Position numbers and translations under genes: made by a program. Positions 1 to 7,310 of a stretch of 64,000 nt of DNA are shown piece by piece; the stretch's first letter is position 1, and each line of letters opens with the position of its first letter. The stretch comes from Gemmatimonadota bacterium. GTDB lineage: Bacteria > Gemmatimonadota > Gemmatimonadetes > Gemmatimonadales > Gemmatimonadaceae. The notes beneath the pieces are model-generated. The model searched no databases. It was given only the letters and a program-made list of their open reading frames with translations, and was not told the DNA's origin. The stretch lies in assembly GCA_016182795.1 (NCBI GenBank), contig JACPFW010000037.1, positions 36,936 to 100,935 on the forward strand. Direction: 5' to 3'.

Positions 1-231
1 GACCGCAAGTTCGAGATTGTCAGGGCGGCGCAGGAGCACTTCGCGAAGCAGCGCGAGGTCATTGCCGTGGACGGCGCTCGCATCTTGTACGGCGACGGGT
101 GGGGGCTGATTCGGGCGTCCAACACGCAGCCCATTCTCGTCTGCCGGTTCGAGGCGCTCACCGAAGCGCGCCTCGCCGCGATTCGCGCCGAGGTGGAAGG
201 GTGGCTGAAGACGCAGGGCGTCGGGGCGTAG
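1..231 (+). CDS. phosphohexomutase (phosphomannomutase/phosphoglucomutase) C-terminal fragment
   Basis: This is the last 76 codons of a gene that begins outside the window; frame 1 is open from base 1 to a TAG. The stretch IRASNTQPILVCRFEA matches the C-terminal substrate-phosphate-binding loop of the alpha-D-phosphohexomutase superfamily (consensus R-[AP]-S-x-T-[EQ]-P followed by R-x-E). The family interconverts hexose 1- and 6-phosphates in the cytoplasm and feeds nucleotide-sugar synthesis. The Asn-Thr-Gln-Pro variant suggests the phosphomannomutase/phosphoglucomutase branch rather than GlmM, but the specificity loops are missing. The UPF0182 gene starts two bases after the stop, so the two are probably co-transcribed. 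Confidence 0.8.
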   Translation, partial: DRKFEIVRAAQEHFAKQREVIAVDGARILYGDGWGLIRASNTQPILVCRFEALTEARLAAIRAEVEGWLKTQGVGA

Positions 232-232
232 C

Positions 233-2680
233 GTGAGCACACGGCGGGCTCTCGCGCTTCTTGGCGCGGCGCTCGCCGTCGCGCTGGTGGCTGGCCGCCT
301 GCTCGCCGGCGCCTACGCCGAGTGGGCGTGGCTCGACGCGCTCGGCGCCGGCGCGCTGTATCGGGCTCGGTTCACGGCGCTGACCCTGCTGCGCGGCGGG
401 TTCTTCGTCTTCGCGTTCGTGTTCGCGTTTGCCAACCTGCTTGCCATGCGGCGATCCATTGTGTCGCTGGTGCTGCCGCGGCGCGTGGCCAATCTGCACA
501 TTGGTGAAGTGGTCCCGGCACGGGCGCTGACGCTCACCGCGGCCGTGCTGAGCGCGTTGATCGCCGCGGCCGTCGCCTTGCCGCAGAACGACTGGGTGGC
601 GGTGCTGCGCGGGCGTTGGGCCACACCGGTTGGCGAGATTGACCCGTACCTCGGACGCGACATCGCGTTCTGGACCGCCTGGCTGCCGCTCGAGCGCGCG
701 CTGCACGCCTGGACCGTGATGCTCGCCGCGGCCGTCGGGCTCACGGTGATCCTCCTCTACGCGCTGACCCCATCGGTGCAGTTTGCCCACGGCCGTCTGC
801 ACGTAAGCACGTGGGTACGGCGTCACTTCGCCGTCTACTCGGCGGTGCTGCTGCTCATCATCGCGTGGGGGTATCGCCTCAACGCGTTCGAGTTGCTGCT
901 CAGCGGCACCGGCGCGCGGGAGGCGTTCACCGCGTTCGATCATCAGGTGCTGTATCCCTATCTCGTCGCCCTGAGCTTTGGCACCGCCGCCGTCGGCGTG
1001 ATTGTCGCGTGGACCGGGTGGATTGGTCATCAGCGCGCCATGCTTGGCGCGTTGCTTGCAGTGCTGGTCGCCGGGCCGGTTGGGCGCGTGGCGCTGCCCC
1101 TCCTTGAGTGGCGCGTGGTGAATGACCGCGAGCGCGACGCCATCGAGCGACCGTACCGCAATTCCCGGCTGCTGTTCACACGTCGGGCGTTTGGGGTCGA
1201 CGAGATCGTGCGCGGCGCGGCGGCCGATAGCCTGCGGCTCGCCGATTCGACCATCGCGCATCGGGTCAGCGGCTGGGATCCCGCGGCGCTCACGGTCGCG
1301 GCGCAAGATGAACCCGATTTCGTGGCGGCCACCAACGCGTTGTCGTGGATCGTGGTCGGCGGCGATTCGCTGCGTGCGGTAATTCCGTTCAGCGGCGGCG
1401 TCGCTTCGGCGCCGCCGCACCGGTTGACGGTGCAGGAGGTGGATCCCGCCGACGCCGATGAGCGGGGCGCTCCGTGGCCCGCGGGCGCGAGCGCGTACGC
1501 AACGCTCGCACCGCTGGCGGTCGGGTTTGACGTTGAGCCCGTGAAGCTGATCGCCGACACGCTCGGTCATGTCGCCGCCCCGCCGTTTACGGACGGTTGG
1601 CGGCGGTTCGCGCTGGCGTGGGGCGTGCGACGCCTGCGTCTGGTGTTCGGGAATCCTCCCTTGCCGCACGAGCGGCTGCTGACGCGGCGCGACGTGCGTC
1701 AGCGGGTGCGGGCGCTGCTGCCGTTTTTCACCGCCGGCGCCACGCCGCAGGCGCTGGTGGCCCACGACTCCCTCTGGTGGGCGGTGGAGCTGTTCAACGC
1801 CAGCTCAGATTATCCGCTCGCCGAGCCATTTGTACTCGGTGGGATGACACGCCGCTTGGCGCGCCCGGCCGGCACCGCCCTCGTCAACGCGCACAGCGGA
1901 CGCGTGCAGGTGATCGTGCCGCGCCGCCCCGACGCCATGACGCGCTGGTGGCGCGACAAGCTGCCCGCGCTGTTTGTGACGCGCGAGGGCATTGACGCCG
2001 ACGTGCTAGGCGCGCTGCCTCCACCCGTGGACCGAGCGGTGGTGCAGGGGAGCGTACTCGCGCGCACCGGCTTCCGGGCGGACACGCTCTCCACGCGCCC
2101 GCTCTTCAAGGCTGACGATGCCGACGTGGAACTCCTCCCCGGGGCGCCGACGCCGTTCGTAAGCGCGGCGGCCGGCCATCCGCTGGCCTGGGGCGTGCCC
2201 GCCGTGGACGGCGTTGACCGCATGCGCGGCGTCTTTGTGGCGGTGGGCGGCGCGTATCCGCGCGTGGCGCTCGTCGAGCAACCCGATTCCGTGCGGTGGG
2301 CGTCGCTGCTGGACCGACTCCAGCGCGTGGCCGACTCGGCGGGCATCAGCCGCGGCAAGCGGCATCCGCGGCGTGGTCGGGTGCAGGTGATTCCCACCGA
2401 ACGCGGCGCGCTGGTCGTTCAATCGTTCTACGAGTGGGTGCCTGATCGGCCACCCACGCTCACGGGAAGCGTGAGTTGGCTGCGCGGTGCAACACGGGTC
2501 GGCGCGTCGCTTGCGGCCGTACAGGGTGAGGCGCCTCGCGTTGCGGAACCCGAGGGAAGACTGCGACTGAGAATCGCTCGCATCTACGCCGCGCTTCAGG
2601 ACGCGCTCCGCCGCGGCGATTGGAACGCGTTCGGCCACGCGATGACAGAGCTCCGCCGGGTCGCCGGCGACAGGAAGTGA
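233..2680 (+). CDS. UPF0182 family integral membrane protein
   Basis: An 815-residue protein with a GTG start. The N-terminal third holds about seven hydrophobic segments, near residues 5-27, 48-70, 97-120, 160-180, 200-218, 240-262 and 270-293. A large, probably extracytoplasmic domain follows. The stretch after the last helix (ERPYRNSRLLFTRRAFGVDE) matches the UPF0182 signature, where a Pro-Tyr-x-x-N motif precedes a TR-x-A-[FY] motif. Family members are usually 850-1000 residues, so this one is slightly short. The function of UPF0182 is unknown and no catalytic motif is apparent. It sits between the mutase gene and the electron-transfer block, separated from the latter by 167 bases. Confidence 0.8.
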   Translation: MSTRRALALLGAALAVALVAGRLLAGAYAEWAWLDALGAGALYRARFTALTLLRGGFFVFAFVFAFANLLAMRRSIVSLVLPRRVANLHIGEVVPARALTLTAAVLSALIAAAVALPQNDWVAVLRGRWATPVGEIDPYLGRDIAFWTAWLPLERALHAWTVMLAAAVGLTVILLYALTPSVQFAHGRLHVSTWVRRHFAVYSAVLLLIIAWGYRLNAFELLLSGTGAREAFTAFDHQVLYPYLVALSFGTAAVGVIVAWTGWIGHQRAMLGALLAVLVAGPVGRVALPLLEWRVVNDRERDAIERPYRNSRLLFTRRAFGVDEIVRGAAADSLRLADSTIAHRVSGWDPAALTVAAQDEPDFVAATNALSWIVVGGDSLRAVIPFSGGVASAPPHRLTVQEVDPADADERGAPWPAGASAYATLAPLAVGFDVEPVKLIADTLGHVAAPPFTDGWRRFALAWGVRRLRLVFGNPPLPHERLLTRRDVRQRVRALLPFFTAGATPQALVAHDSLWWAVELFNASSDYPLAEPFVLGGMTRRLARPAGTALVNAHSGRVQVIVPRRPDAMTRWWRDKLPALFVTREGIDADVLGALPPPVDRAVVQGSVLARTGFRADTLSTRPLFKADDADVELLPGAPTPFVSAAAGHPLAWGVPAVDGVDRMRGVFVAVGGAYPRVALVEQPDSVRWASLLDRLQRVADSAGISRGKRHPRRGRVQVIPTERGALVVQSFYEWVPDRPPTLTGSVSWLRGATRVGASLAAVQGEAPRVAEPEGRLRLRIARIYAALQDALRRGDWNAFGHAMTELRRVAGDRK

Positions 2681-2847
2681 CAGTCTTTCCCGAACTGTGA
2701 CGCTGACCGTTGCGGCGTAGGAGTTTCTCCGATGTACTGTCCGGACAAGTCCGACTAAGATTGCGCCATCGGCCATCGCAGTTAAACGCTCCACTGCCGG
2801 GTGCCTCTGGTGCGCGACGCAGACGCATCACTCGGTGAACCAAGTGG

Positions 2848-3846
2848 ATGACCTCCAATCGGACGCGGATGAACCCGCGAAACGTCGCCCGCAAAGCGTT
2901 GCAGGGATTTCCACGCCGGGTCGCGCACGCGCCGGCGAGGCCTCGCGTCGTTATCACCACGCCGCGCGCGGCGCGCGCTGATCGAGCACGGAGCGTCAGG
3001 CTTCTGACGCTGACGCTGCCGCTGGTCGGCATCAACATCTGGGGGGCCTCGTACTACCTCAGTTCGCTGGCCGCGCGTGCGCGCCATCCTCTGCATCCGC
3101 TACTTCGCCCGTCGGGAACGATCGGCCAGAGCGCTGGCATCGCCGCGTTCGCCATATTCGTCTTCCTCTGGCTCTACCCGGCGCGCAAGAAATTCAAGCG
3201 CCTTGCCTTTACCGGCTCCGTTGGCAAGTGGCTCGACGTGCATGTCGCGTCTGCGCTGATGCTGCCGTTGCTGCTCGCCGTCCACGCGGCGTGGCGCTCC
3301 GATGGCGTGATCGGACTCGGACTCGTCGCCATGCTCGTCGTCATCGCCAGTGGCGTCGTTGGTCGCTACCTGTATACGCGCATTCCGCGCGCCAAGTCCG
3401 GCGTGGAGTTGACGCGGGATGAAGTCGCCTCAACCCGCGCCGAGCTGCTGTGCCGCCTCTCCGAGACGACGGGTATAGCGGCACCGACGCTGGAGTCGAC
3501 GCTCACGGCGGATGCCGAACGCGAGTCGCGCGGCCTGTTGGCCTCCGTCGCAGCCATGCTGCGCAACGATCTCACCCGCCACCGTCGGCGGCACGAGCTG
3601 CGGCAGAAGTGGACCGCGCTGTCGACGGGCGACGGGCACACGTTGGCCGGGCGCGCCCTCGACGAGGCAGTGGCATTGGCCGACCGGGAAATGGCGCTGG
3701 ACCAGCAGGTACGAATGCTCGAGGCGACGCACCGCGTGTTCAAGTTCTGGCACGTTGCCCATCGGCCGTTTGCCATCACCGCCCTCGTCGCCGTGCTCAT
3801 CCACGTCGCGGTAGTGGTTTCGCTCGGTGCCACCTGGTTCTGGTAA
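2848..3846 (+). CDS. diheme b-type membrane cytochrome, putative component of an electron conduit
   Basis: A 332-residue membrane protein. Hydrophobic segments lie near residues 50-70, 88-110, 130-150, 155-175 and 305-330. Two His pairs with identical H-x13-H spacing fall in predicted helices: H132/H146 and H305/H319. This is the ligand geometry expected for two stacked b hemes between two helices, as in ferric-reductase-like and cytochrome b561-like proteins. A hydrophilic, mostly charged region of about 120 residues separates the helix groups. I do not recognise a named family. The gene ends five bases before the Fe-S flavoprotein gene and leads the multiheme cytochrome genes, so its likely job is to carry electrons across the cytoplasmic membrane. 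The N-terminal 45 residues are Arg-rich, and a later Met may be the true start. Confidence 0.6.
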   Translation: MTSNRTRMNPRNVARKALQGFPRRVAHAPARPRVVITTPRAARADRARSVRLLTLTLPLVGINIWGASYYLSSLAARARHPLHPLLRPSGTIGQSAGIAAFAIFVFLWLYPARKKFKRLAFTGSVGKWLDVHVASALMLPLLLAVHAAWRSDGVIGLGLVAMLVVIASGVVGRYLYTRIPRAKSGVELTRDEVASTRAELLCRLSETTGIAAPTLESTLTADAERESRGLLASVAAMLRNDLTRHRRRHELRQKWTALSTGDGHTLAGRALDEAVALADREMALDQQVRMLEATHRVFKFWHVAHRPFAITALVAVLIHVAVVVSLGATWFW

Positions 3847-3851
3847 GCGCC

Positions 3852-5276
3852 ATGCTCTGGACGACGCTCGGGTTCTTCGTGCTGACGGCCGTGATGATTC
3901 GGCTGCACCTGCGTGACGCGGGCGCGACGCGCTCGAGCGCGCCGGCCGCGAAGCCCACGCAACCGTGTCCGCGCTGTCAGGCACCGGCCGCGATCGGCAG
4001 CGCTTTCTGCCCCGGGTGCGGCGTGCCGCTCCAGACGTTTGAAGTGGTGCAGGCTCGCGTCGCGACCGGCCCGGCACCGGTCGGTGGCGTTCCCAAGGCC
4101 GCCGTGCGCGCCGACATGTGCGTGGGGTGCGGAACCTGCGTGGCCGCGTGTCCGGAGGCGGGCGCTATTGCCCTCGTCGGCAAGCTGGCAACGGTGAACG
4201 ACGCCCTCTGCCGTGGCCACGGCGAATGCGTGCGAGCCTGCCCAGTGGGTGCGATCAGCGTCACCACGGGTCAGGCCGTGAACCGCGTGCGCGTGCCGTT
4301 GGTCAATGCAAACTTCGAGACGAATGTCCCCGGGCTGTACATCGTCGGCGAACTGGGCGGGCGTGGGCTAATCAAGAATGCGATCAACGAGGGCAAGCTC
4401 GCCGTCGAGCATGTGGCCGCTGTTCTGAGTGGCGCCGAGCCGCCGGACAGCGCGGAGCCGTACGTCGATGTGGCAGTCGTCGGGTCGGGGCCAGCCGGAC
4501 TGAGCGCCGGCCTCGAGGCCATGCGTCGCGGGCTTTCGTGCGTGGTCATTGAGCAGGGATCGCTCTCCGACACGGTGCGCAAATACCCGCGTCACAAGCT
4601 GCTCCTCGCCGAACCGGTCCAGATTCCGCTGTACGGCGACCTGTGGATCGCGGATGCATCCAAGGAGACGCTGCTGCAAGTGTGGGAAACGATTGTCGCG
4701 AACACGGGTCTCCCCGTCCGCACGGGCGAGCGCGTGGATAGCGTGGTGCGTGACGGCGCATTCCTGCGCGTGCAGAGCGCGATCGGCTCGCAGCTCGCGC
4801 GCAAGGTGGTGCTGGCCGTCGGACGGCGCGGCACGCCGCGGCGTCTGGGCGTGTCGGGTGAGGAACTCGACAAGGTCTTCTACGACATAGTGGAGATGGA
4901 GGCCTTCGCCGGCCAGCGCGTGTTGGTGGTCGGCGGGGGCGACAGCGCCATCGAGTCGGTGCTTGGACTGGCGAACCAGCCAGGTACCACGGTGACGCTA
5001 TCGTACCGCGGGGCCGCGTTCGACCGCGTCAAGCCGCGCAATCAGGAGAAACTCGCACGGGCCATCGAGGCCGGGAAGGTGACGTCGCTGCTCGGGAGCA
5101 CCGTACGCGAGATCCGCTCGGACGTGGCCCTGCTCGACCTCAACGGCGAGACGACCATCCTGCCCAACGATTTTGTGGTGATTCGCATCGGAGGGGAGGC
5201 GCCTTACGCGATGCTAGAGCGGCTTGGCGTTCGCATCGTCGAGAAGGAACTCAGCACAGGCGCCAAGGCGGGATAG
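3852..5276 (+). CDS. membrane-anchored Fe-S flavoprotein oxidoreductase (thioredoxin-reductase-like)
   Basis: A 474-residue protein starting at ATG 3852. In order: one N-terminal helix (residues 3-18) followed by positive charges, suggesting a cytoplasmic body; a zinc-ribbon-like CPRC (39-42) and CPGC (53-56); and a ferredoxin module. The first cluster site is canonical (C90, C93, C96, C100). The second has C120, H123, C126 and C130, so His replaces one Cys. Then come a thioredoxin-reductase-type C-terminal motif (NVPGLYIVGELGG, about 160-172), an FAD dinucleotide motif GSGPAG (211-216) and an NAD(P) motif GGGDSAIE (361-368). The usual C-terminal motif therefore precedes the N-terminal one. 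Inferred role: exchange of electrons between NAD(P)H, FAD and the neighbouring cytochrome b. The stop codon abuts the GTG of the 23-heme cytochrome gene. Confidence 0.7.
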   Translation: MLWTTLGFFVLTAVMIRLHLRDAGATRSSAPAAKPTQPCPRCQAPAAIGSAFCPGCGVPLQTFEVVQARVATGPAPVGGVPKAAVRADMCVGCGTCVAACPEAGAIALVGKLATVNDALCRGHGECVRACPVGAISVTTGQAVNRVRVPLVNANFETNVPGLYIVGELGGRGLIKNAINEGKLAVEHVAAVLSGAEPPDSAEPYVDVAVVGSGPAGLSAGLEAMRRGLSCVVIEQGSLSDTVRKYPRHKLLLAEPVQIPLYGDLWIADASKETLLQVWETIVANTGLPVRTGERVDSVVRDGAFLRVQSAIGSQLARKVVLAVGRRGTPRRLGVSGEELDKVFYDIVEMEAFAGQRVLVVGGGDSAIESVLGLANQPGTTVTLSYRGAAFDRVKPRNQEKLARAIEAGKVTSLLGSTVREIRSDVALLDLNGETTILPNDFVVIRIGGEAPYAMLERLGVRIVEKELSTGAKAG

Positions 5277-7310
5277 GTGCGACTCACGCGCCTCGCGCGC
5301 TTCGTGATCACCGCCGCCGGGATCGCGTCGCCCCTGGCGGCGCAGATATCGCCGGGGCCGCTGGCCAAGGCACACGCGTCGTTGGAAGGCGCCGCGAACT
5401 GCGTGCAGTGCCATGGGCTGCGGAAGGAACCGATGGCGCAACGCTGCCTGGCCTGCCACAAGGAGGTGGCGTGGCTCATCGACCGGGGTCGCGGACTGCA
5501 TGCGAAATCGCGGACGGCGTCGACGCGCCCCTGTGCGGCGTGCCACCCCGATCACGCGGGCGAGGACTTTGCCCTCATCGACTGGGGGCCGGGCGGGTCG
5601 GCGGGCTTTGACCATGCGCGCGCGGGCTGGGCGCTCGAGGGCAAGCACGCGCGCGCGAAATGCACGGCCTGTCACGACGTGAAATTCCGAAAGTCGGCCG
5701 CGGCGGCGCTGTCGCCACGGCGCGGAACCGCCGGCTGGATGGGGTTGGAGACGAGCTGCATCAGCTGTCATGCCCGCGATGATGTGCACCGCGAAACTCT
5801 CGGCGCGTCGTGCGAGCGTTGCCATGACGCCGTCGACTGGACAAAGCCCGTGCGCTTTGACCATGACAAGTCGAAATACCCTCTGACGGGGAAGCACGCG
5901 GACGTGGCGTGCGACCGCTGCCACAAGGCGGCGCGCCTTCGGCTTCGTGCCGAACCGGACGGCCGCATCATCGGGCGCTACAAACCGCTCCCCGCCGCCG
6001 AGTGCTCGGCGTGTCATGCGAATCCGCACCGCGACCGGGTGTCGGCAAAGTGCAGCACTTGCCACACCACGCGCGATTTCAAAGAAGTCAATCGCCGCGA
6101 GTTCAACCACGGGGCGACGCGCTATGCGCTGACCGGGCGTCACGCCGCCGTTGCCTGCGAGGGTTGCCACGGCGTCGGCCTGACGCATCGCACCCCGGCG
6201 TTTGCGCGCTGCGACAACTGCCACAAGGACGCGCACTATGGGCGCGCCACCCTCAAGAATCAGCCCGCGGATTGTGCCGCGTGCCATCAGGTTGAAGGCT
6301 TCGCGCCATCCACGTACACCGCCGAGCAGCATCGCGCTGCGCCATACGCGCTCGCCGGACGCCATCAGACGGTCGCCTGCGTCAAGTGCCACGTCGCAGC
6401 CGACTCCGTGGTGCGCGTCGCGCCCCGACAGGTGCGTCGATGGGTGCAACTGCGTCCCGCGGCGACAACGTGCGAGTCGTGCCATGAGAATCCACACCGC
6501 GGCGATCGTGCGCTGAAAGAACGTGATGCGCGTTGTGTGGCCTGCCACGACGAGCGCGGATGGGCACCCAGTGCGTTCACCGCGGCGCGGCACGCGGCGC
6601 TGGGATGGCCTTTGGACGGATCGCATGCGCCGCTCTCATGCGCCCGATGTCACGTACGCCGGATGGCCCCCGCTACCCCGCCGGCCGCTGCGGGGCGCGT
6701 GACCTCGGCGCAGGTTGCGCTGCAGCTCGACGGAGGGTGCGGCGCGTGCCACCTCGACCCGCACGACGGGCGATATTCGCCCGGCGTTGCCACGGCCCCG
6801 GCTCGTGGGTGCGTGGCCTGCCATGACGCCCGCCGCTTCGCCCCCGCCACGCTGGCGGTCGCCAGCCACACCGAGTTCGGTTTTGCGCTGGACGGTGCGC
6901 ATCGCGCGGTACCGTGTCGAGACTGTCACCGTGAGTTGCGCGGCACGCCGTCGCCTCGAACGTTGCGCACGCTGAGCGACGCCCGCGTGGTGCGCCTCGC
7001 CTTTGCGGAGACGCGGCGCGGCACCTGCGCCTCATGCCACGCGGACATTCACGGCGGACAGTTCGCGGCTCGCCCGCACGCGGGTGGCTGTGACGGCTGC
7101 CACACAACGGCGCAGTGGGCCGGCGCCGCCCGATTTGTTCATGATCGCGATACGTCCTTTCCGCTGGCCGGCGCGCATTCGCGCGTTCCCTGTGCGGCGT
7201 GCCATCCGGCCGCTGCACAGTCCGGTGGAGGGACTCGCGTACAGTACCGGCCGCGGCCGACCGCGTGCGAAGGCTGCCACGCGGCAGCAGCGCTGAGGAA
7301 CCGTTCATGA
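5277..7310 (+). CDS. 23-heme c-type cytochrome, exported
   Basis: A 677-residue protein with a Sec signal peptide (MRLTRLARFVITAAGIASPLAAQ, given here as residues 1-23 with cleavage after AAQ). I count 23 CXXCH heme-attachment motifs, about one per 29 residues, so it should be a periplasmic or exported multiheme cytochrome. Many motifs are preceded by F-x-H or G-x-H segments that could supply the distal His ligand. Spacing between motifs is irregular, unlike the next gene. No lipobox or membrane segment follows the signal. The GTG start directly follows the flavoprotein stop, and the stop overlaps the next start (ATGA). It is predicted to accept electrons from the membrane cytochrome b or to shuttle them to the 34-heme partner. 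It resembles the broad cytochrome c3/c7-like multiheme group. Confidence 0.85.
   Translation: MRLTRLARFVITAAGIASPLAAQISPGPLAKAHASLEGAANCVQCHGLRKEPMAQRCLACHKEVAWLIDRGRGLHAKSRTASTRPCAACHPDHAGEDFALIDWGPGGSAGFDHARAGWALEGKHARAKCTACHDVKFRKSAAAALSPRRGTAGWMGLETSCISCHARDDVHRETLGASCERCHDAVDWTKPVRFDHDKSKYPLTGKHADVACDRCHKAARLRLRAEPDGRIIGRYKPLPAAECSACHANPHRDRVSAKCSTCHTTRDFKEVNRREFNHGATRYALTGRHAAVACEGCHGVGLTHRTPAFARCDNCHKDAHYGRATLKNQPADCAACHQVEGFAPSTYTAEQHRAAPYALAGRHQTVACVKCHVAADSVVRVAPRQVRRWVQLRPAATTCESCHENPHRGDRALKERDARCVACHDERGWAPSAFTAARHAALGWPLDGSHAPLSCARCHVRRMAPATPPAAAGRVTSAQVALQLDGGCGACHLDPHDGRYSPGVATAPARGCVACHDARRFAPATLAVASHTEFGFALDGAHRAVPCRDCHRELRGTPSPRTLRTLSDARVVRLAFAETRRGTCASCHADIHGGQFAARPHAGGCDGCHTTAQWAGAARFVHDRDTSFPLAGAHSRVPCAACHPAAAQSGGGTRVQYRPRPTACEGCHAAAALRNRS

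Noticed and set aside
158..1765. A 535-codon minus-strand open frame over the UPF0182 gene
   Set aside because: High-GC shadow frame, very rich in Arg and His, with no family match. The + strand reading has membrane helices and the UPF0182 signature.
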